A DNA stretch of 64,000 nucleotides from Tethya wilhelma (GCA_964030475.1 CAXIPT010000001.1:4338849-4402848); one strand, 5' to 3'. Positions 34,801 to 47,378 are shown, numbered from the stretch's first letter. Translations and numbers: made by a program. Notes: generated by a model from the sequence alone, not told the origin.

Positions 34801-36362
34801 ATAGGGGGCATGATCAAGAGCAATTCCAACTGGTGGTTGAACACTTGCTACAAGCATTGGACCTATACACATGTGTACATCCATGGATGCATATATGTAT
34901 AGTCTACCATAGCATGTAATACTATACTGTTGTTGGAAAGTTAGTGAATTTGTCGTTGTAACATCATCATATGTAGCAATGAACCTCTACAGTATCACTA
35001 TACTGTTGACTGGGAAATTTTTGCTATTAAATTTTTTTTTCACCACTAACACCGAGTGCTAAAAATTAAACATGTGAATCTTTGAATACATGGTAATCTT
35101 TATTGAATCGGGCGAAATAACCAAAATTAAACAGGTGAAAATTTTAATTGCGAAATTTTCCCAATCTATGTGTGGCATATACACGTGATTCTAAAGAAGA
35201 CAGAAAACTAAATTTAGTATGCACCATTATTGAATGCACTAACCTGTCGCCACTACATATACGTTGTTTGATTGTGACTGAGTACTGAGAACAAACTCAT
35301 TGGAGTTTTGGGAATTGACAGTCACTTCACACGAATATTGTCCATCATCACTCAAGTATTGCAATGGTCTGAATGCCAACTGAGACACATAAGTTGATTG
35401 TCCCATTGCTATAGCACTAAGCACTCTCGTGTGTGGGGGAAAAGTTGACAATATTGTTCCATTTCGTCTCCATGTTGTATCAATTGTTGCTTCACTATCC
35501 ACAGCAGTAGAAACATGAATACTACAGTTTAGTGTAAGGGTGGTCCCAGCATAGAGAGGTGTGGGTAGTGGGAGGATAGACACCAATGGTGGAGGAACTA
35601 TATATGATCGAGAGAGTGAAAACTAATGTTAACCCTGTGTTTGGTGCATGTACTTCAATCTTACTTTGAACTAAAATGTTGTGGGAACTTGAAGCATAGT
35701 TCTGTATTTCACTGGTGTATGGGGAGCTCACATTGGCTTGACAAACGTAGGTTCCACCGTGTGATGTCAAGAGGGGGCTAAATTGGGCAGCATACGTGGT
35801 CAATCTTGAGGGGTTCCCAATCACCGGTTGAGTACCAACAGTTATTTCTCCTCTAGACAACAGAACTGTTCCTTCAGGAGAAATCCAAAAAATTTTGGGG
35901 GTGCTTGTGAGACCATCTGGTGCAATGACTCTGCACAGTAGACTGAAGGTTTGTCCAGCAATGGCAGCATCATTTGTGATGATAGATACAGTAGGTGCAG
36001 GCACATCTGTAAAGGATTAAGATAATACATGGACATGTAACACTTCAGCACTCAATTAACATCATGCACATACCAGGTACGCCTGATCGCCCTTGCACCA
36101 GTTCACTCATAGGACCCTCTCCAGCACTTGTGCGTGCTGTGATGCCCACCACAATCAGTTGATAGGGCATCAGGTTGTTCAACAAGTAGTTGGTTGTTGT
36201 GATGGCTGTAAGTGCAGTGATTGGAGATCCATCAGTGAAGTTAACATAGAGAGTGTAACCAATGATGACACCATTTGGTGCCTGTGGTGGTATCCAACTG
36301 ATAAAGACTGATGATGAACTTCTGGACACTACTTCTACATTGACTGGGGCATCACCTGGCGG
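31840..36362 (-). CDS. Ig/FN3 transmembrane receptor with tyrosine-bearing cytoplasmic tail, 5' end unclear
   Basis: Minus-strand exons, approximately: FN3 36355-36076, Ig 36006-35667, Ig 35599-35246, Ig 34863-34524, FN3 34459-34142, FN3 34081-33797, FN3 split 33733-33543 plus 33471-33377, FN3 33283-32990, a short exon near 32905-32852, a large exon 32720-32208 and a last exon ~32131-31840. FN3s show SWGxxP and SYxITVSARTxAGEG patterns. The large exon encodes a Cys-rich juxtamembrane module (CVCSVS...LSCPPEVTDVVFRAT) and a transmembrane helix (PIAGLITAGVVVLVVVIIVI). The acidic tail contains QQYQPRETF, HTYDLVESS and EHYVEVNVPL. A type I receptor signalling through phosphotyrosine is inferred. 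Its last Ig/FN3 domains resemble those of the gene at 1-12.4 kb. No signal peptide was found; the 5' end collides with the CARD-like gene. Confidence 0.8.
34990..35170. mobile_element. Small inverted-repeat element in an intron of the Ig/FN3 receptor
   Basis: tgggaaatttttgctattaa followed by a t-run and cacc near 35008 is mirrored by ggtgaaaattttaattgcga and aaattttccca near 35135. The core is AT-rich and non-coding, and the element occupies most of the 380-bp intron. This is a MITE-like structure. Confidence 0.6.
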
Positions 36363-37540
36363 TGCACATCCTCTTTGAAGGAGGGTACTTAAAGTGAGGC
36401 TCATCTCTCAGATCAGACTCCTCACTGGCTTCATGGAGATGTTCCTTGTTGTGCTGTTCACGCAGTAGACCATTTTCTGCAGGCCGGTGTGATATCATAA
36501 ATAAAATTTCCATGTCACATAGAAAGACCACACTTACACAATGCCATACTACATGTAACACCATACTATCACACATAGATCTTGAACTTGAATGCATGTG
36601 ACCTTTGTGTGGGATGTGTATGAACTTTGCTATAGTTTGGTAAATTTTCAATAGTGAGTATGGGATGCTAATAATTGTATTGATCAGCATATGTGGGTGC
36701 CTTAATTCAATTGGTAATAATTATTATACAATTGTAGTGCACTTACCAACAGATGCTTGGATTGACTGTGCCACTGCTACAGTAGCTGGATTCTCTTTTA
36801 GAACTTGTAAGAATTTCTCATAATCTCCAGGATAGAGACTGATATGTTTCTCCACTGATTCTACCAGTGCAGTTACTTTATCTGTATCAAAAACACCAGG
36901 ACTTGATGTGACATTTTTCCATACAAGAGAATCCAGTAAGGCTTTGGAATATAATTCTGTGGCGAGATGTACTGGATCAGGTACAGCTACAAGGAGACTT
37001 CTGAAGTGTTTGCGTATGGCTTGCAGTTGACAATCAAGTATCTTAAGTTCCTGTTTAACGTTATAGTCTGTGGAATCTGGAACGTTAACACGGCAATGCT
37101 GGCTCTCAGGTGTTTTACAGCAGTTGTCTGAATGGGTTGACAAATCCTATAGGATGGTGATTAATTAAAGTACATCACATGTACATGCGGACTTCTTCTG
37201 GGTTGTACTATGTTGAGAGTGTAAAGGACTCTCCCCACCCTGGCCCATCTAGAGTGCCATCCATTAACTGATTTTATGATCTAGAAACATCCATTTGGCT
37301 CCATCATTAAAATACTTCAGTGTTATCTTCAAAATTAAGTTCTTTCAGCTCTGATTGATTGACACTGATCATCATGAGTCAACATCAATAATTATTGATA
37401 AACTGATGTCAGAGTGATATCAATTAGACAACTTTTTAAAGCTTCTTTTGCCAAAAAATATGAATTATACACAGTGACACACATTCGCTTACTGAGACTG
37501 GAAGGAGATCCGACACGAAACTGCGGCAACCTGCCGCCAT
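36352..37540 (-). CDS. CARD-like death-fold protein
   Basis: Exon 1 is 37540-37493 (MAAGCRSFVSDLLPVS, no signal peptide), exon 2 37146-36747 and exon 3 from 36476. Phases 0 and 1 fit. Exon 2 encodes about 95 residues with a helical death-fold pattern: LDCQLQAIRKHFRSLL, then PVHLATELYSKALLDS, DTDKVTALVESVEKHI and YEKFLQVLKENPATVAVAQS. This resembles CARD/death-like domains common in invertebrate immune and apoptosis adaptors. Exon 3 is acidic (HLHEASEESDLRDE) and reaches a stop at 36354-36352, exactly where the first FN3 of the downstream receptor begins in another frame. It may be a separate ~190-residue cytosolic protein, or the 5' end of a fused gene with one lost base. CARD assignment is by eye. 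Confidence 0.6.
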
Positions 37541-38683
37541 CTATGGTTGAGGCACTGATATCATATCATGTCATATGCATGACGTGACGTACGTACGTAC
37601 GTGCATAATCTCACGTGACGTACAAGTTCTGCATATCGCATGCATGCATGATGCAAACGTTAAACCACGACTACCCAATTCAATGAAAGCACAATTCAAC
37701 ACATACATAGTAGTAAAAAAGAAATAAAATAAACAACAGCAAAAAAAACAAACAAAACAAGCAAAAAACAAAACAAAAACATTACTAATACAGTACTAAT
37801 TAAATACATCATGAATCAAAAACGGTTTAACATGTTTTAGTTATTAATTAACATTTTTAAAAAATGTTAAGTGAGCGGGGATTTCAAGCACGTGAAGAAT
37901 GGTAACTCTATGGTCCAAAAGGATAACTATACTCTGCATATATACTATATGTATGCAGAAAAAAAAAGTTAATTGAGCGGGGATTTTCAAGTCGACCCGA
38001 GACCTTGTCATTATATGACTGTGCTANAGAGTAGGAGTACATTGCTTGTACAAATGTATGCTCTAAATGTGATTTATATTAGAACTGAATGCGTAAGACT
38101 TGTTCTAGACCTCAAGCTACCAGGAAAAATAACAGAGCTCCACCCAATGGGAAAATCAGGTAACAGAGAAAATTATACTAGTGCTCAATAACTGAGAGAT
38201 GGGATATAAATGATTTCCAATTTTGGACAAAAATTTTGTGGTTGTTGACGATTGAAGTCAGATGCAAACTTTTCGTTGACACTTGACTTTAGTTTGCCTA
38301 TCAAGGAGTTAGCAGTTGTCTTAAAACCATTTGCCTTGTTTGTATATACCCTTCTGTGTGACTACAGCATGGTTCTTGTGATGGTGGTCCAAGTGCAGAC
38401 TAATTTATTAAGTGTGAACTCTTTTAGCAAGAACACCAAATGTGGACTTTATAATCACCACACATTCTTTCACAGATGTCTGTCAGTTATTCCCTGCAAT
38501 GAATATCCACGACATAATAATCTTTTGTGAATATCTCCACATATTTTATGTTGTGTGTAGTTATTATTGAATGTTGTGCATGTGGGAGTAGACAAACAGT
38601 ATAGTTTTATGCCTTCTCTATAATCATTTTACCAGAAGGCATAACAGAGTTTTTGTTTTCTCTCTTTCTCACTCTCTTTATAG
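37541..38683. other. Non-coding stretch with assembly 'n' at 38027
   Basis: The left part is the upstream region of the CARD-like gene (with repeated acgt around 37587-37625) and A-rich sequence near 37725-37790. After the 'n' the sequence probably belongs to the intron or preceding exon of another gene. I see no supported coding exon before 38684. Confidence 0.5.
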
Positions 38684-38940
38684 GCTACATGTTGAGTGTC
38701 ACTCAGTTTCCTGATCTCTTCCGTGAGGAGATCTACTGGCTCTCAGAGAGAGGTCGTCTTTTGGGAGTCTTGCCGTGTGTTGGAAGTAGTCCCAGGAGTT
38801 TCTTCTCAGCTACACTCCAGCCCAAGGTGGCTCCTTCTGGCTCTTTAGATGATCAAGATAAAGAGGAAAGTGGAGGATTGTATGTCTTCTTCGATGATGG
38901 TCTTGGAGGAATTGCTTGCTTGAGACCCAGTACTCAGTAA
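38684..38940 (+). CDS. Orphan terminal exon of an unrecognised gene
   Basis: An acceptor (ctctctttatag) precedes an 85-codon open segment beginning YMLSVTQFPDLFREEIYWLS and ending GGIACLRPSTQ with a stop at 38938-38940. A run of Leu/Gly/Pro and a short acidic patch (DDQDKEESGG) are visible. The exon enters in phase 1, so earlier exons must exist; they are presumably lost at the 'n' at 38027. I do not recognise the family. Confidence 0.5.
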
Positions 38941-39240
38941 AGAGCTTGTAGTTTTGTGACATTTGATTGAGAAATTGTTGTGTTAATTGGTATTAAAACT
39001 CTAATTTATTCTTCTGTGAATTAATCCATCATCATACACTAATTTTTTAAGTTTGACCTTTGCCATTATCTCGAGCTGATAGATTCTACCTCCCACGCGC
39101 GCGAGATCACAAGTAACAGCTAGCGGAAGTGATCGTTGAATATCTGTAGTGTTAGCATATCGATGCTGTTTATAGGTCAGTGAAATTTTATATAAATCCG
39201 TCAGTGAGTGATCTGCGTCGGGTTTTTCTTTTTTGCCAAG

Positions 39241-41715
39241 ATGTGTTCAAGGTTTTTTACATTGCTGACAATCCTTTTTACTCTAGCTACTCTTTCAGCA
39301 GGTATGATACGATTTGTATGCATGAATTGCATTGTTATTATACTGTCTGCACAGTAAACTCATGTGTGATCCTAGGCCACAATGCAACTTTTCTGGTTAT
39401 TAATTTCGGTAGTTTACTTGCATGTTATTTCAGTCTTTGTTGCACACATGATCAATTTCAGCTCAGCCCAGGCGAGAAAGAGGAGAGATTGGAGACTTTA
39501 CAACTCTAGCACATAGTGTGTCTGGAACAGTGCACATCTTGGGACCTAGGACAATTTTCCTTGAGAATTTCAACTATGATGGAAATGGTCCAGGTATAAC
39601 AATGGTTATTATTTCCACCAATTTACACTTTTTCCATCGAACCATCGAGTGCATGCATGTGAACTAGAAATCTTTGTTCTACCACAGATACTGTGCTGTA
39701 CTTCTATCCTCCTGGAGTAGCTGCTGATCCACAAGGTGCTAGTGGTGCTGTTGTCGTTGATTTGCCAAGAAACTCAGAATTTGGAGAGTAAGTAGGCCAA
39801 TTCAAGTGTTCACATGCAATAATAAAATCATTAGTATTGATACCTGTGAATGAACTTGATAATTGGCTCTATCATATCAGCGACCAAATCAAAAATGTTT
39901 TATTCAGTCATGCATGTAAATCCTCTCTGTCACATAGTGATCAAGGAAGGTTCCAAGAACGCCCATATATGAATGAGAATATCTTGGTGACTCTTCCAGA
40001 AGGAAGGACTACTTGTGATATTGGGATACTAACGGTGTGGTGCCGCCAAGCTAGAGTGTTGTTCAGTAACATCACAATTCCAAGGAGTGCTTTTGTAAGG
40101 CATTGAGCGAAGCATGCAGCTGCAGCTCAGTGTTATTTTCATAGTGACATCTGTGTATGATTACTCTCTAATGGTGCACTTCTATCATAATAGTAAAGTT
40201 ATCTTTGTTTCTCTTTCTCTTTAGGTAAACGATGGAGCTGCTCCATGTAGACCTATTGTAAGAATTATTATATTTTGATTCATATTACTTTTTCTTGAAG
40301 AACACTTAGTACCAGTACATTTATACCTTCAAGGTACACTTGTATATTTGTTGCAGGGTTCAGCTGAGATTGGAAGATTCACTACTATGGCCCATGAAGT
40401 GTCAGGAACAGTCCACATTCTTGATCCACGGACGTTGTACCTTGAGAATTTCAACTATGATGGCCGGGGACCAGGTAGGGTGTCATCCATTGCAATATCT
40501 TTTGACCCTCTTTGGATGCAAATGGCTTTTTATGTGGATTGAGTGTAATTTTTTTTTGATTTTTTTTTACTAGAGATTGCTATGTTTGTTCTTGTGCTTT
40601 CATCACTGTAAGGTTCTTGCCATTGTTTTCATGTATTGCAGACACTCTCCTCTATTTCTATGCTCCTGGAGTAGCTGCTGATGCAAATGGTGGAGGATCC
40701 AATATTAGGCTTCCTCAAACTGTTGCAGAGTACGTCCCAGCACAAAATGTTTGTTTTTCCACCAGCTAATCTCACTTTGTGGTGATTTTTTGTTTAGCTC
40801 TCAAGGAAGATTTCAAATGCGTCGCTACATCAATGAAAATTTTGTTGTCCCTCTACCAGAGGGTGTAGATGCCTGTGCCATAGGTACTCTCTCAGTGTGG
40901 TGTAGAGAGGCTAGGGTGCTGTTTGGGACAATTCCAGTTACAAGAGATACTTTTGTAAGTTAATATGCATGGTTATAACTATAGTTTTCATAGTAACCAT
41001 TCACTTAATTCTTGTGTTTCTATAGGCAAATAATGGACAAGCCCCTTGCACTGTCATTGTAAGTGAAGTTTCATGTGCTATGAGTGCCTTTTACATAATT
41101 ATAATAATTGTGTCCCTATAATACATAGACATGAAAACTACGATTACACTGCAATTATTAGCACAGAGTTTCATTTTCTGAGCCAATTTTATTTCAGTCT
41201 GATGACAGTGGAGGGCTGCTACTGAACCCTGTGGAGGCTGATCTGGCTGCTGAGCGGGGCCAGGTGGGAGACTTCATCACCAGGGCACACGGGGTGTCTG
41301 GAACTGTGCACATCTTGAGTTCAAATAAGATCTATCTTGAAAATTTCAATTACGATGGAATGGGGCCAGGTTGGTAGTTCATGGTTCCTTTAATTCCTTC
41401 AATCTTAGTAGTTTTCACCAGTCACAGCTGTATTATAATTATGCTCTCCATTGATAGCAATGGTGTATATTGATTGGTGTTATTCATATACTGTAGATAC
41501 TGTGTTGTACTTCTATCCTGTTGGAGTGGCTGTCAGTGCCACTGGTGGGGGGACTGTCATTGAGTTGACTCGTAATTCACAATTTGGAGAGTAAGTTAGT
41601 TCACCAAGATGAAGTGAATACAGCTAGACTGGTGCACATTTATTAGGAATGAGCGGGTATATGTAGCTTTGCCAGTTAAATTAACATCCCAAATTGTGTG
41701 TTTGTGTGTGTTTGT

Positions 41716-41772
<57 letters not shown>

Positions 41773-44700
41773 TGTGTGTGTGTGTNGTGTGTGTGTGTGT
41801 GTGTGTACGAGAGAAAGAGAGATCCTAGTTTTCCTTCTCCTCACTTCACTGTGTTCATACCTAATCATCCACCACTAATATATCAGTAATCAAGGGAGGT
41901 TCCAGATGAGGCGTTACGTTAATGAGGGTATCCTAGTGACTCTTCCAGCTGGAGTGACCACTTGTGACATGGGGGCCCTTACAGTTTGGTGTCGTGAGGC
42001 TCGAGTCTTGTTTGCTGAAATTATGATCCCCAGGAGAGCTTTTGTACGTGTATTAATAATTTATCAATGTTTATGATTCCTAACATGATGTATGTCATTC
42101 TAGGTGAACAATGGAGCAGAACCTTGTGCTTCCTTTGTAAGTTGTTATTAATTTTATCTATGGAACAGCATTGGTAGCCATTGCATGGTATAACGTTGAT
42201 GTTTCATTTTGTGTAATACTATACAGGGCTCAGCTGAAATAGGAGACATGGAAACACTTGCTCATGAGGCATCTGGAACAGTACATGTTTTAGACTCAAA
42301 GACAATATACTTGGAGAATTTCAACTATGATGGACAAGGACCAGGTGTGTAAATAGGATTAATTGCCCATGCAGTTATAATTTCTCACGTATAATATTTC
42401 ATGATGTGATGAAATGTTTTCCACTTCAGACACTCTACTGTACTCGTATCGTCCTGGGCAGCCTGTTGACCCGAGGGGCGGTGGTACCTTCATCCCCCTC
42501 CCCCTAGGCTCAAGAGAGTGAGCTCACTACTTTATTGATGTGCACTACTACTCTTAGCATGATCTACTTCAGCGTGCATGCCATCACGACATATACCATG
42601 CAGGGTATCAGGGAAGCCTTCTTTCATTGTAGCTCTTCTTGTTTGTTTGTTTGTTTTTGATTTTTTGTTTTGTTTTCATTGTTTGTTTGTTTGTTTGTTT
42701 GTTTTTGTTTGTTGCTTTAGCTCTGAAGGAAGATTCCAGATGCGTCGCTATACTGATGAGGACATTGTTGTCACTCTACCTCGGGGAATGAGTACCTGTG
42801 ATATTGGTAGTCTCACCGTTTGGTGCCGCCAGGCTAACGTGACGTTTGCTCAGATTCCAATTCCAAGAACCAACTTTGTAAGAGTCTACAGCCAACCATC
42901 CTGTCAATCAATGACCATTACTTTTTTGTTTTTTTGCTAATACAGGCTAATAATGGAGCTGAACCATGTAGAGTGATTGTAAGTTATTGGTAACATGATA
43001 ATAATTATAATTTCAATGCTTATACAGGACAATTAGTACATTGAGACTGCATCATGAACATGAACTTAAAACTTGTATACATGTATACCGTATAGCTATA
43101 GAAAAATAAAAAAAATTCACAGAAAGGCAATAGCTATACTTTTATTTTCAAGGATTGAGCAGCCCCTCTCCATATAGTTGAGATTCTGAATTTTTCTTGG
43201 GTAAAATTTTCACAAATGACTGGCGATCTCTAGCTGTATATATAGTAATTTTATACTGGCTTGTGGGATTATTCAGTCTGACTCAATAATTGTTTTGTCC
43301 AGGGTGATGGTAGTGGAGGTGTTCTGTTGAATGCTCCAGAGTTTGATAACTGTATGCCACTGGATGATACTCTCCAGTTGTCGTGGAGAGTGGACAATGC
43401 AAACGCTCGAGTCAGGTTCCGACTGTGTGGATGTGAATCTCAGGAAGCAGGGTATATATGTGCTGTGGAGCTGTTTGAGTGACTGTACAAGTTCAAAATT
43501 ATTATTATTAGTGGGGGTAGGAAGGTGGCGGGGGGAGGGGGGCAGCTGTTTTTGAAAATGGTATAATTTTATGGAACGTATTTCATTTTTTGATATTAGT
43601 GTCAACCAGTACATGGGATTTGGACTCAGCGGTAGTGATGCCCGGACTCTTATGGTTGGAGCTGATCCCATCATAACCTGGGTGGACTCCACCTCTGGAA
43701 CTGAACAGGCCAATGCAGTGGACTACTCTCTCACTGCGTATAGACCAGTAAGTGGGTCTTTTTCTACTTCTACATACATCTATACCTGTGGGACTGTCTG
43801 CCTGACTCCCCCTCCCTCCACAACAACAACACACACACACACACACACACACACTATACCAGTGTAACAATGGTGTGGGAGCCTGTCCTGATACAATGGA
43901 TGCCAGAGGAGGGTGTACAAATGATGTCTCTGATGTGATTGGGACTACCTCAGGAGGAAGGCAGTGTGTCTCCTTCACCAGACAAATGAACACAAGTGAG
44001 TCAAACTTAGAGTGTTAGTCACAGGAACCGTCATGTTATGTAGGCAACGATAATATTATTATTAATACTTTCTCCACTAAAAAGTACAGAATAAACTATC
44101 CTAATTTCCCATTTTTCCTTGAAGAGGGTATTGTGGTGGAGTGACACTGTTCTAAATCCTCTGTGATTATAGTGATGCATTAAATTTATGTAAGCATCTG
44201 CACATACATCGTACAGGTGACTCTGTGTGTGACAGGGTCATTGATCCCACCAACCAGAACCAGTACATAGTGTGGGGAATTGGTCGACTGCTGGATGAGA
44301 CTGTTCAGCAGCACTTCACAAGAGCTAATCGTAAGAAGGATAACTTCAAGTCTTCACAAATATTCATTTTGGATGCATGCATATGCCATTCCATGTCTGC
44401 TCTCTCTTTCCCTCAGCTTCTGATGCTCCCATTCACCTGGGGAGGAGACCCAGGGATGACTGTGCACACACTCAGCTTGTCTGCAGGAGTTGTGATCCAT
44501 TTGAAAATGAGCAGATAATGGCCAGAGTGAGTACCACCTTCCAGGCGAGGATCGGACCAGCTGGTAGTGAAAGAGGCTACATGGGAATCACAGGTGGGTA
44601 GAGTGGGAATCAGTATACTGTAGAGCACAAAAATAATGGTGGATTGGCAGTTTTGATAAAGATTGCCAATGTTAAATCTGCCAGACAGTCATTTTTACAC

Positions 44701-45883
44701 ACTACATACGGAATATTTGTATTCCTGCGTATGTTAACACCAAAATAAAATCCACCAATCATATGATATTTTGATAATGTAAATCCGCCAAATTTTATCC
44801 CCACCAATATTTTGTGCTATACTAGTATAGGAATACTTACCATACTTTAATTTAAATTTGGCAAATTTTTGTTTTGATTGCCAAATTAAAAACAAATTTA
44901 TAGTTCATGTCCATGTGTGTGGTTTTGCCTTACACTATTAGATCTCCTAACTTAAAATTGCTAAAAATGCTACTATTTTATTGAAAATTCAGGAAAATTA
45001 ACCCACACTATATGTTCCATCATTACATCATTGTCATTTTCTCCCCTAGGACGTGCTGGATGGGGTATCAATTGGTACATCAATGGCACACTCATTCCTG
45101 AGCTTGTTGTGGAGCGTGGCCAGACCTACACCTTCATGGTTGAAGGAGGGGATGACCCTAATGATGCATCCAATTATCACCCTTTCTACATCACTGACTC
45201 TATTGATGGAGGAAGACTTCGTAACAGTCAGCAGGCACAAAATGTGAGTGTATGATGTGCCTCTATTAGAAACCAATCTTNCTGCAGGTATACATAGCGT
45301 ATTAACTAACTCCTTTTACTTTCTAATTTTCCAACTGTTTCATCTTTGCTACAGTTGGTCCTCTCTGTGAATACACTGAGACTCCTAACTCGGAGACTAT
45401 GAGGGAGACTTGTGATGCTGGACTCACTCAATACGTCAATTCCCTTGCCTTCTCACAAACCTCACTGTGTCGCACCAACTCTGGACAGCCTGGCAAGCTT
45501 GTCTGGACTCCTGACGAGACCACTCCTGATGTCGTCTACTATCAGGTGCAGATCAACATGTAGCAATTAATAGTTTTGACTAAAGTGTAGGTACATTGCG
45601 TATTGTGGTGAACTTACCCTGCTTGGTCAGGTTTGCCTGCATGAATTACTTGTGTTTTCATTGGGGTCCAATGGACTTTAAGTGTGTACCAAAGTATATG
45701 TGTATTTTGAAGACTCTATAATAAATTATTAAGTATTCTTGTCTCAATTATTTCTGTAGTGTGCCACTCATCAAAATCTTGGCTGGAAGATAGTGGTACA
45801 GGATTCTCATGCTCCTGTACTCCAAGCTGTTTCTCTGCTGGTTTTGGTTGTGAGTGGTTTGGTAGGACTTATGCTACTGTGAG
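39241..45883 (+). CDS. Skeletor-like protein D: four DM13 domains, DOMON and cupredoxin-like domain
   Basis: The signal peptide exon is 39241-39301 (MCSRFFTLLTILFTLATLSA). Four DM13 modules follow, each of five exons: 39462-40257, 40357-41058, 41198-42136 and 42227-42978. Each shows SGTVHIL...LENFNYDGxGP, DTxLYFYPPGV, and QGRFQMRRY...TCDIGxLTVWCRxA, and ends in a 33-bp exon (NDGAAPC-like). DOMON exons are 43303-43451, 43600-43749, 43863-43994, 44217-44330 and 44417-44593 (NQYMGFGLSGS, NQYIVWGIGRL). The cupredoxin-like part is 45050-45243 (GWGINWYINGTLIPELVVER, YHPFYITDS), 45355-45545 and 45760-45883 (CATHQNLGWKI). The protein ends in a hydrophobic tail with no basic residues after it, suggesting GPI anchoring. 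DM13-DOMON proteins are known from Drosophila Skeletor; a redox or matrix role is only suggested. A short exon seen in the paralogues is missing at the 'n' at 45281. Confidence 0.88.
41695..41808. repeat. (TG)n microsatellite with assembly 'n' at 41786
   Basis: A tg run lying in an intron of the third DM13 module of gene D. Length is uncertain because of the 'n'. Confidence 0.9.
42636..42715. repeat. (TTTG)n microsatellite
   Basis: Repeats of gttt fill the end of an intron of gene D and merge with the acceptor before 42721, acting as its pyrimidine-rich tract. Confidence 0.85.
44625..44828. mobile_element. MITE-like inverted-repeat element in an intron of gene D
   Basis: tatactgtagagcacaaaaa followed by taatggtggattggc near 44622-44655 is mirrored, with mismatches, by ccgccaaattttatccccac and caatattttgtgctatactagtata near 44786-44826. 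There is no coding frame. Confidence 0.65.
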
Positions 45884-46845
45884 CTCATCCAAATCTACTG
45901 AGCTCCGTATAGTTCCGTAGTTCATGAACATCTAGTTATTGAGCATGCAGTACATTGTTGTTGTTTTTTTGTTGTTGTTTTTAAGCTTCTGAGCACTACC
46001 TCTAGATCTGTTTTTATGCAACAATTGTTTATGGTTGTTTATTATATTATTTTTACCCCTCTATTTATGAAACTATTATTAATTTTTTGTTATAGTGACT
46101 GAAATTGAACCACCAGTGATGGGCATAATACTTGTGGTCTATAAGCTATATGCATGTTCTTAGCCATGCAATGAAAGCAGCCACCTTGCACTGTAATGTG
46201 CAATTAAATTGGAATAGTCTGTACTATCATACGTACGGTAGTACGTATAGTAGGAATGGGCCGACTGTCCCATAGACACAATACAAAATGTTGGTCGCTA
46301 TAAAAATCTAGTTAAGCAGAAAATAACCTTCAAAGTTGCTGAGAGGCTCTCACTGACAGATTACCAACTGCATGCAAGGCCCAAAACTCACAAAAAGTTA
46401 GCGCCAGTGGGAAGCCACCATAGTGCCATTTTTCGTACTTACGTACTTACGTACTTCCTAACTGACTTACTTGAAAAGGATTTCCAGAGAACCAGAATGT
46501 GTTGAGCCAACTTTGACAGCACAAAGTAAGTTCTTTTCATGGGTACTACATTCCTTGATACTCGTTTTGATCATAAACATGCCTAAACAAAAACTAGAAA
46601 GCTTTGAAACTTAGTGTATAAATTCATGTACTACAATGCAGCCAGCTTTGAGAGTTCAAAGGTCATAATTAACTATCCACGTGGCATTATTATATGTGCA
46701 TGCGCATTAGCCTCTCCAGTGTAATGCAGTGCATGTAGCTGCTACTCAAGCTTTTTGTAGAGACTAACCAGTCTCTAATAGTCTCCACACTGTAGTGTTG
46801 AAAAAAGTGAATGAACAAGTAGTAAAAATTTCAAAAAAATAAGTA
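45884..46845. other. Intergenic stretch downstream of gene D
   Basis: No coding exon is supported. It begins with the 3' UTR of gene D, including T-rich sequence near 45960-45990. A segment near 46420-46480 has tandem cgtacttacgtacttac. Nothing else was recognised. Confidence 0.5.
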
Positions 46846-47151
46846 GTGTAGGAATGGGCAGTGCGGTAAAAAGTATTGGAACAAGGTGATGTCTCAATTT
46901 CGGCACATGACTACTTCATTTTTTATTCCCAACTTTTGCCTGGCCAGCAATCTATATAGTCCACTACTTAGCCAACTGATTAGTAGGAACTGAAATTGAA
47001 AATGCAATAATAAACTGTGGTACTATTGTACAGTTCATTGGATTTACGACACTGAGGATCCGGATCAAGATTAAAAATGAAGTAGTCATGTGCCGAAATT
47101 GAGACATCACCTTGTTCCAATACTTTTTACCGCACTGCCCATTCCTACACT
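46846..47151. mobile_element. Foldback element, ~75-bp arms, ending at the assembly 'n' at 47152
   Basis: gtaggaatgggcagtgcggt with the following ~60 bases (aaaaagtattggaacaaggtg, then the cggcacatgactacttc region) at 46848-46922 is matched exactly in reverse complement at 47078-47149. The ~150-bp centre is non-coding. The right arm ends just before the 'n', so a long perfect palindrome may have stopped assembly there. Confidence 0.85.
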
Positions 47152-47319
47152 NACCTGCACCAAGGAAGGAAACCATAATATGAGGGAATCTTCACAGCTC
47201 TAAGGGTCATTAGAAGTGGAAACTATACTTTAACATATTGTAGCTTATTACAACTTAACTGAAAATTAAGCTATAATGCCTTTGGGTATTCCTTTAAACA
47301 TACTGAAGATTCACACTTT

Positions 47320-47378
47320 CCACACACCCACACACACACCCACACCCACACCCACACCCACACACCCACACCCACCCA

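Noticed and set aside
37571..37771. Phe/Cys-rich minus-strand frame upstream of the CARD-like gene
   Set aside because: Reads through an A/T-rich simple-sequence stretch; no domain or splice support.
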